Below are positions 57,372 through 64,000 of a stretch of DNA of 64,000 nucleotides, one piece after another. The stretch lies in contig JAJNNY010000077.1 of the NCBI GenBank assembly GCA_022453515.1, forward strand, positions 88,832 through 152,831, in the 5' to 3' direction. Below the pieces are notes generated by a model. The model was given only the letters and a program-made list of their open reading frames with translations. It did no database searches and had not been told where the DNA came from. The position numbers and the translations under genes are program-made. Positions within the stretch are counted from its first letter, which is position 1. The number at the start of each line of letters is the position of its first letter. This DNA is from Astrocystis sublimbata (taxonomy: Eukaryota; Ascomycota; Sordariomycetes; Xylariales; Xylariaceae).

Positions 57372-59720
57372 ATGCCTTCCAAACACTCATCCAAGAACAA
57401 GACACACCACCGCAAGCGGCATTCGTACCAGTCCAGGTCCGGAGGATCATCTTCAGGCAGTTATCGAGGACGTAGTCGAAGCAGGTCTTCGTCTTCCGGT
57501 AGAGCTCGAAGTAGCTCACCCCTCCTACGATCCCATTCCCAAATCTCCCCACCATCCAGCACCGGCTCTTACACACGCTCCCGGAAGCAGCGAAACCGAG
57601 GCGTCCCCGTCTACATACCGTCAAGTGAAAGACACACACATATCGTCCCGCGGATTATCGCAGAGGCACTACGCCAAGACCAGGACCAAATTGCAGCTTC
57701 TCTCACAGCTACTAATCTCAGGCATCGACTGCCCACCCCACCTCCAGAGCCCAACTTGGACGCACAGGGGGCGGCTGCGAGATCCCCGAGCCCAAGGCTG
57801 AAGCGCCGCCTGTCGTCATCGCCAGCAGCAGTGAAGACAAGACGTCGGCGAACGCGACGACCCCGGGTCCGCCAGCCGAGCGTGCCGTCGAGCCAAGACG
57901 AGCCCGTGCTGCCGCCGGAGCCCAGTCCATCGTATCACGCCACATTGCAGTCGCCGACGTCCCTCTTCGGATTCATCAGGGCGAGGGAGAAGGAGAAGCG
58001 CGAAGTGAAGGCGAAGAAGAAGCGAATAGAAGAACGAAAAAAGAAACGGAAGCTTACCAAGAAGACGCAGCAGAAGACCCCTCCTTACGAGGATGCAGCT
58101 GGATATGCATATGCCCAAAATGAAGCCGAAGGCGCTTGGCCTGTAGATGGGGAGGATTCGATGCCGCGGCGTTCAACCTCAGCACCGCCGATGAATCGCT
58201 CACCCTACTACGAAGGCCAGACGCAGCAGGAGTACGATCTATACGACGACGACTCGCAAGACCACTCTCCAAGCCAGCGGCGGCATCAGAACCACAACCG
58301 ACACAAGCAGCCTCACCAGCAACGCCGCAAGAAGCACCACCGGCGCCAGAAGCGGCGGTCCTCACGGCACGGCATGCGAGACTTCTTCGCCTCTCTGCGA
58401 AGGAAACTCGGGAATTTCTTCCGTCTCACCGTCCCCCTACCATCCTCAGCCCCCGTCTCAGCGCCAACATATCCCCGCTCTCACCACCCCCGACCACATT
58501 CCTATTCGTATTCATACACATCACCGCCACCAGCAGCTACGTCGCGGCTCGGGCTCGATTACTCATCCCCCTACGCCGCCTATTCTTACACGGCGACAGT
58601 CGACCCCGCAACAGGGGAGTACTACAGCTACGGCAGCGGCGGCGTCGAGACGGGCAACGAGGGCGACCAGCACTACTACCAGCACAGCCACCACCACCAC
58701 CACCACCAGAAGCGCGGCAGGAAGCGGCGGAGCCAGCAGCAGAAGCACGAGCAAGTCGACCCGAACGTCCCGTACGAGATGCACGGCGGGCGCTCGCCGG
58801 CCGACTCATGGCACTCGCGCCTCACCAGCACGCGGCGGTTTACCTTTGCCGGGGTGGAGTCGGCGCCTGTGTCACGCGCCGCGAGCCCCAGTCCGCTCGC
58901 TAGATGCATTACTCCCCACCCGCACCTAGAGATTGAAGCTGGAGTTGGGACGGGAGCAGGAGGAGATGTACCGAAATACGCACAGCACCACGCCTCCGGG
59001 TCTGCGATATCCATCATCGCGCGCCGCTTCATGGGGCCGTTCTTCTCCGAGCCGAATAGCGAGAACACGACTAGTCTCGACGGCGGCAGTGGAAGTGGAG
59101 GTGGAGGTGGTGCTCGTGGCGGCGGTAACAGTAACAACGCAGTCGATAATGGAGGAGGTAACGGAGGTCTTCTGCAGCGCAGACTGAGCTGGGCGCGGAG
59201 CTATAAATTGCTCACGGCCGGCTCTCGTCCCGCGACGCCTCCTCTGTCGCGCAGCGCGAGTCCGAATCCTGAATATCAGAGTCTGAGTCTGAGTCAGGGG
59301 CGAGGGAGAAGCACGAGTCATTCGAGGGAAGGAGAAGAAATGCTCGTCCCGGCTTGTGCTAGCCCAGACCTCGTGTACAGCAACCCCAGCCCCTACGATT
59401 ACAGTTGCAATGATGGCAACAGCAACGGGAATGACATTGGCAATAATGTCATGACTTCGGAGCCGGTATACTCCGCCTCGCCGCTGCCGTCCCAGTACCA
59501 CTGCGTCGCGAGCCCGAGTCCGAGTCCGAGCCCGCAATATGAATACGGCGGGGGGCTGGCGGATTTCTTCGCGGCGACGACGCCGCTGAGGGCCAGTACG
59601 CCTGTTAGCAGTGCGTATAATCGCATGTCTGATTATGGGTTACAGAGATTGTTCGCCTCGACGCCTGTTTCTGGGTCGAGTTCGAGTTCTGGTCTAAGGC
59701 GGCTTTTTGCCGAGTCATAG
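57372..59720 (+). CDS. Basic RS/His-rich disordered protein, unknown function
   Basis: A single exon of 782 residues; no known domain recognised. The N-terminus is Ser/Arg-rich (RGRSRSRSSSSGRARSSS), followed by a conserved-looking segment RGVPVYIPSSERHTHIVPRI. A Lys/Arg/Glu helix (REKEKREVKAKKKRIEERKK) suggests coiled coil or RNA/DNA contact. Other regions are Gln/His-rich, including a run of His near 440, and Tyr/Ser-rich (SYSYSYTSPPP). MRDFFASLRRKLGNFFRLTV is a basic amphipathic helix. The C-terminus repeats a short motif: LADFFAATTPLRASTPV, LQRLFASTPVSG, LRRLFAES. A nuclear or membrane-surface role is possible, but only composition supports it. Long ORFs in other frames here are shadows of repetitive codons. 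Confidence 0.7.
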   Translation: MPSKHSSKNKTHHRKRHSYQSRSGGSSSGSYRGRSRSRSSSSGRARSSSPLLRSHSQISPPSSTGSYTRSRKQRNRGVPVYIPSSERHTHIVPRIIAEALRQDQDQIAASLTATNLRHRLPTPPPEPNLDAQGAAARSPSPRLKRRLSSSPAAVKTRRRRTRRPRVRQPSVPSSQDEPVLPPEPSPSYHATLQSPTSLFGFIRAREKEKREVKAKKKRIEERKKKRKLTKKTQQKTPPYEDAAGYAYAQNEAEGAWPVDGEDSMPRRSTSAPPMNRSPYYEGQTQQEYDLYDDDSQDHSPSQRRHQNHNRHKQPHQQRRKKHHRRQKRRSSRHGMRDFFASLRRKLGNFFRLTVPLPSSAPVSAPTYPRSHHPRPHSYSYSYTSPPPAATSRLGLDYSSPYAAYSYTATVDPATGEYYSYGSGGVETGNEGDQHYYQHSHHHHHHQKRGRKRRSQQQKHEQVDPNVPYEMHGGRSPADSWHSRLTSTRRFTFAGVESAPVSRAASPSPLARCITPHPHLEIEAGVGTGAGGDVPKYAQHHASGSAISIIARRFMGPFFSEPNSENTTSLDGGSGSGGGGGARGGGNSNNAVDNGGGNGGLLQRRLSWARSYKLLTAGSRPATPPLSRSASPNPEYQSLSLSQGRGRSTSHSREGEEMLVPACASPDLVYSNPSPYDYSCNDGNSNGNDIGNNVMTSEPVYSASPLPSQYHCVASPSPSPSPQYEYGGGLADFFAATTPLRASTPVSSAYNRMSDYGLQRLFASTPVSGSSSSSGLRRLFAES

Positions 59721-60108
59721 GGGTCATCTAAGTCATCAAGGTCATCGGGATGGACATGGCAATTTGCTCTTTTCAGGCTTTAACCTCGGAAGGGTCCATG
59801 AAGTATGTACATTTGTAATGTGAAATGAGACCATGCACATCTTGTAAATAGGAAAGGCATATATGATAAGTAATATTGCATTGAGAAACGCATGGTCGAG
59901 AGACATCTATCTCACTCTAAGCTATCATAAGGACCGTCCTTTAAGTAGTCGTGGGTGAATACAAAACGCCATAAATCTTTCGCTATGCAAATGTGTTTCC
60001 GACTGAAGCGCCACTATAATCATCCAACACCCTTTATTCAAACACACAATGTAAGGAATCCAACATGCTAAATAAGATATCGATAAACCGGCATGTATCG
60101 AAATTCCT
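59721..60108. other. Convergent intergenic region
   Basis: 388 bp between two stop codons. Nothing notable. Confidence 0.4.
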
Positions 60109-61375
60109 TTAGGTCCCCTTCAACCTCCCAAACTCCAGCGAAGAAGCAGAAACAGAAATAGAAGCGGGAGCAGGAGACAGCCGTCCATCTTCATCAACAA
60201 CCTTGCCGCGATCCCACTCGCGCACGCCTCCCGCTTTATTCCAGGTCACATCTGACTCGTCCTTCTTGTCGCCCTTCTCCCACTTCCGGATCTGCTCGTC
60301 CGTGAAGCCAGCAGCGCGGAGTCTATCCGCTCCTTGCTGTTTCCACTTCTGCCTATCCCGGAACGTCTCCACCGCGTTGTCCCAGTCATCGCTGCCGGCG
60401 TCGTCGGGATCGGGCGTCACGTCCACGGTGGGGTCGTAGTCGGCCGCGAACCGGCTGTCGATGCCGGACATGGCGGATATGGTACCACGTCCGCGACGAC
60501 GCACGATCGACTTCGAGGGCGGCGCGGGGCCGATGATGTCGTCCAGGGGATCGGAGTCGGAGTTGGAGTCGTGGTCTCGATTTGACGAGGCTGTGGGCTG
60601 TTGTGTTTCTTCCTTTTGAAGATGGTGATGGCTCCTTCGTCTGTCGTCTTTCTCTCTGGGAGAGCGCGCTCTGTGTCTTCTATGGCGATCTTCTCTCGCT
60701 TCCGGGGACGCAGATCTATGGTCGCGGCGGCTCTTTTCGTGCCTATGAGAGTGACGACGGCTATTGTCGTGGTCGTCACGCGATCTGTCCCTTCTTGTGT
60801 GACTCTTTCTCTCGGAGGCCTCCTCGCGATGTCTCGGCTCGCGCCCTTTGCCCTTCCTGTCGCGTTCGTTTCCCTCGTCACGCTCGTCTCCTTCTGGCAC
60901 GTTGCTCGAGCGTTTCCTGTCGCCTTCCTCCGGTCGACGCCGCTTGGATGGCCCACCCAGGATAGCAGCTATATCTCCCAGCATGCGCTTCCTCGTGTCG
61001 TTCGGCCCCGGCCTGGAGCGTCGTATCTTCTGGTTCTCCTCGTCCCGTTTGCGGCGCTCAGCCTCCTCGAGCTCGCGCAGCCTCGCGCGGGAGTCGGCAT
61101 TCTCCTTGGCAAGAAGCGCGTGGTTGTGGCTGGTGGTGTCACGGATGATGTTGTTGAGGAATCTGGTGTTCGGCTTGGGCTGATGTGCGGGGCGTCTGTC
61201 GTGGTTCGTTTAGCTATGCGCCAGGACGCGAAGATGGACGGAGCTGGGTGACGTACTTGTCTGGTTTGAAGGCGTCGAGGCCCATAGCAGAGTACTTTAA
61301 CGAGCAGTCGCTGGCCTCCTTGGCCAGCAGATCGGCTACATAGTCGTCGGTCAACATCTCATGGGTGGGTGGCAT
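60109..61375 (-). CDS. RS-type nuclear protein, resembling fungal 'pre-mRNA-splicing factor 38B'
   Basis: Two exons, 61257-61375 and 60109-61195, give 401 residues. Start chosen at MPPTHEMLTDDYVADLLAKEA, a conserved N-terminal motif of this fungal group, then KYSAMGLDAF and, across the intron, KPNTRFLNNIIRDTTSHNHALLAKE. A coiled coil (RARLRELEEAERRKRDEENQ) and an Arg/Asp/His-rich RD-type region follow (HTRRDRSRDDHDNSRRHSHR), then a conserved C-terminal part: DIIGPAPPSKSIVRRRGRGT, DWDNAVETFRDRQKWKQQG and RLRAAGFTDEQIRKWEKG. Fungal relatives are often annotated as splicing factor 38B; that name is from memory of annotations and does not show function. Splicing association is inferred from the RS/RD composition. 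Confidence 0.8.
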
Positions 61376-62039
61376 ATTGATGCTGGACTGACGGGGTGAA
61401 AGAATGGTGGAGAGAAGCAAAGTGGGATTGTGAGATTGTGAGGGTGGATTGATGGATGGATGCCTGCGGTGACCTGGTCATGACACCTAGGGATGGGGTC
61501 ACGGCACGCTATTCAGGTGCCTGCCTAGCAAGGTAACCACTGATTGTTACGGGGAAACGGGCAGCTAAGTTACGTAAGCTGGGGGCGGTTGCAGGTACTA
61601 CCTTGGCAAGGTGGTGTAAAAAATAGATGAGCCCTTTCTTAGTGGGCCAGGCCAGGTTAGGATACTGTCAGATATAAGGGGTATGAGGTTATCCGTATTA
61701 TTGGTTGAATGAGGGCTAGATGTAGGACCCATGTCAAGGGACCAGGTCCCCCATACTATTCTAGGACGAGCGCGTCTCTGCAGAGGAGAACAACAAGAAC
61801 AATCAATGACGACTTGACCACCTGCTGCAAGTTATCGCTTATATTTGACAATTAAGAGTCTCATTGCTACATTATACTATCGATTAACTGGCTACCTGTA
61901 ACGACTGCTCTATCTGTAACACTGAGTATAGGGTAGAGTAGGGGTCTTAGTGGGTTTATGTTCCTAAGGATAAGGGCTAAGCTTATGACAAAGGATCGCT
62001 GAGCAATATAAGGTATTGTTCACTAAGTCGTTAGGAGGT
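61376..62039. other. Intergenic region before the right transposon relic
   Basis: About 660 bp between the splicing-related gene and the AT-rich island. A TGTAACGACTG sequence at about 61896 could be an LTR edge, but no partner LTR is in the window. Confidence 0.35.
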
Positions 62040-64000
62040 TACTCCTATTCCAAAAACTAATAGTATATTTAAATTAAATAGTAAAATAAAAAAAGACTAG
62101 ATATATAGGAATACCGTTGAGGCTATATAGTATTCCCTTCTTTTACATTTTAGTATGGATTATAGGATATTCCTCCTATCTTTTGGTCCTGGATAGCTGG
62201 ATCGTATAGCTATCCCCTGATCCTGGATATTTGGATCGTTCTCTGATCCTCCTATCTATTACGTGACTTTTGTAGCGCCTTATCGTGGCGTATAGCTTGT
62301 CTCCTGGTCTCGTCTTGCGTTATTAGCTTAGGCATAGTTATCCCCTTTCGCGCTAGGTCTTTTTAACAGGTTGTACGCCCTATTGGTTCGTAATATTATC
62401 CTTTTCCTTTTAAGGTTATTGTCCTTAATAATAAATAGCGTGCTTACCGCCCTTTTTTTTAATAAGTTCTTCCTATTTACTATTTTCCGCTATATCTAAC
62501 CGAATTAAAAAGCGTTATATTGGTTCTATTTCTAATAGAAAAACTACTAAATATTAATCCTTTTTAGCTACTATTTTTTCTAGTTCTTTGGTAGTAATAG
62601 CTTTATTGTATTTTTACTATAAATATTGGGGTTTTAAATATCTGATTTTAGAATCTGAGTCTTGTTACTATTTTATATATATTTATAATAATTAGTCTTA
62701 ATATAATATAAAAAGCCTTACTCCTAAATAGCTTAATTGTATTACTACCTAATATAAAAAGTTAAAAAACGAATTAGATATAGCTAAAAAGGCAGCTAAA
62801 CTAGCCTTTGCTTAGGTATATTGTTTTTATAAATAAAAGAAAATATAATATAATAAGATAATACGAGCTATTATTTGTAGTATCGTAGACCTTAAAAAGT
62901 TTAAAGCTTTAGAAAAACGGGAGTAGGCAGAGGAAAAGCGCTTAACCCATAAGGCTCCATTAAATCCTAATCCTACTATTACGTTTAACTAGGATACCCT
63001 TAATTCTCCTTTGGCTTAGGAGGTTGACCCTGCCCTTTTGGCCTTAGTTAATCAGGATATTACTAGTAAAACCGTTTCGCCGCTTATACAACGTTCTATA
63101 AATACTTCTTAGGTTTTTACGTATTTTTAGTATATAAATAACCTTTCTATTTTATTAGATATTTAACTATATTATTATTTTAACATAAATCTAGTATTTC
63201 TTCGATTTCGAATTCTTTATAGTTAGGTTTTGTTTCGAGTTTGGTTTCAAGCTTAGCGTTATTAGGTGCTTTTTTTAGTAAGGAGATATAGAATACTGGG
63301 TATCTCTTTATCCCTTTGGGTAGCTTAAGCAGGTAGTTTAATTTTAACCTAACTTCCTTAATCTCGAATAGTCTAATCTATTTAAAGTTTAATTTTTCGC
63401 TTAGTTTTTTTGTTTCGATATTTTATTTTAAAAGATAGATTTTATCCCCCTCTTTTAAGGTTAGTTTTAATAACCTGTTTTTATTATAGTAAGCTTTTAT
63501 ATATTCCTAGATAAACGTAAGCTTTTATTATAGTTTCTATTACAGGCCTAAGGCTATTTTGGCTTGATTTTCTACTTATAGTACTGTAATTCCCGGAATC
63601 GCGGTTCTTTTTTCTGGGTCAAACCTATAGTTCGCTTTAAAAAGTAATATTTTTATAGACTTGTTAACTAAGCTATTATAGGTATATTCCGCTACTAGTA
63701 GTAATTTAACCTAGTTGTTTTACTATTTATTAAGATAGTACTAGAGGTACTGTTTTAGCGTTTAATTTAGCCTTTTTGTCTATCTGTCTGTTTAAAGGTA
63801 GTAAGCTATAAATATTCTATACTTAACCCCTAATGCTTTTATAAGTGATTGCCAGTACTTGGAAGCTATCGTGCTTCCTTAATTAGTAATAATCTTTTCT
63901 GGAAATCCATGCTTACTAAAAACATGCTTTAGGATAGCGTATCTAAGTTCTTTTGCTATACTTACTTCCTTATATAGTACGAACAGTTTATACTTCGTAA
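62040..64000 (-). mobile_element. RIP-decayed chromodomain Ty3/gypsy retrotransposon, 3' part
   Basis: AT-rich and full of stops. The minus strand from 64000 down to about 63050 translates in pieces as the end of a gypsy pol: integrase core (HGFPEK, then SKYWQSLIKALGVKYR, TDRQTK, AEYTYNSL), the integrase C-terminal region (EGDKIYLLK; YPVFYISLLKKAP) and a chromodomain (FEIEEIL; YLIK and KGY). Thus the element runs leftward and its 3' end lies toward 62,000; reverse transcriptase and gag are outside the window. At 62150-62250 a GATCCTGGATA-type direct repeat may belong to the LTR. Between 62600 and 63050 the plus strand shows a second eroded ORF-like stretch (LKKFKALEKRE) of unknown origin. Stops fit RIP. 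Confidence 0.8.

Noticed and set aside
58136..58903. 255-codon ORF inside the RS/His-rich gene
   Set aside because: It is the other plus frame of repetitive GC-rich codons; the 782-residue frame is longer and has a better start. The antisense ORF at 58926-59537 is a shadow too.

Overview
This is a stretch of a filamentous ascomycete (Pezizomycotina) nuclear genome, most likely Sordariomycete-like. The genes have short 50-120 bp introns with GTRNGY donors and CTAAC/TACTAAC-type branch points, are compact, and belong to fungal families (NmrA, Zn2Cys6 regulator, DUF3433, tannase, M28 aminopeptidase, IVY1-like, DUF1687/Fmp46). A gene block of ordinary base composition lies between two AT-rich, stop-riddled transposon relics: a Fot1/pogo-type DNA transposon at 1-690 and a chromodomain Ty3/gypsy retroelement at about 62,040-64,000. 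Such relics are what repeat-induced point mutation (RIP) leaves behind. I cannot name the species.

Layout, left to right: decayed pogo transposase (1-690); NmrA-like reductase (-); UBX-domain protein (+); mitochondrial pyruvate carrier subunit (-) divergent from complex I subunit NDUFA2 (+), sharing a CCAAT-rich promoter; a 1907-residue RRM protein (-, four exons); Fmp46-like mitochondrial thioredoxin-fold protein (-) divergent from nucleoporin NUP53 (+); IVY1/BAR-like protein (-); Zn2Cys6 regulator (+) convergent by 77 bp with an S10 serine carboxypeptidase (-, seven exons); acyl-protein thioesterase (-); ZNFX1/NFX1-type helicase (-); DUF2235 hydrolase (-); M28 aminopeptidase (-).

From 42.0 to 49.7 kb is an accessory metabolic group: SRPBCC-fold protein (+), salicylate-hydroxylase-like FAD monooxygenase (+, with a one-base frameshift), tannase/feruloyl esterase (-), short-chain dehydrogenase (-) and a 5'-truncated cytochrome P450 (+). 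It looks like a partly decayed aromatic catabolic or secondary-metabolism cluster. It is followed by a large DUF3433 membrane protein with an in-frame TAG (50.96-55.36 kb), an intron-containing tRNA-Pro(AGG), a basic RS/His-rich disordered protein (+) and an RS-type splicing-related protein (-).

Most genes are housekeeping or secreted-enzyme genes with independent promoters. The joint themes I can support are two mitochondrial genes on one CCAAT-rich bidirectional promoter, the accessory enzyme group with two broken members, and the transposon-relic boundaries. Exon structures were joined by hand. Every multi-exon model given as intact keeps reading frame across all its junctions. I saw no clear-cut novel system; the best leads are listed as findings.
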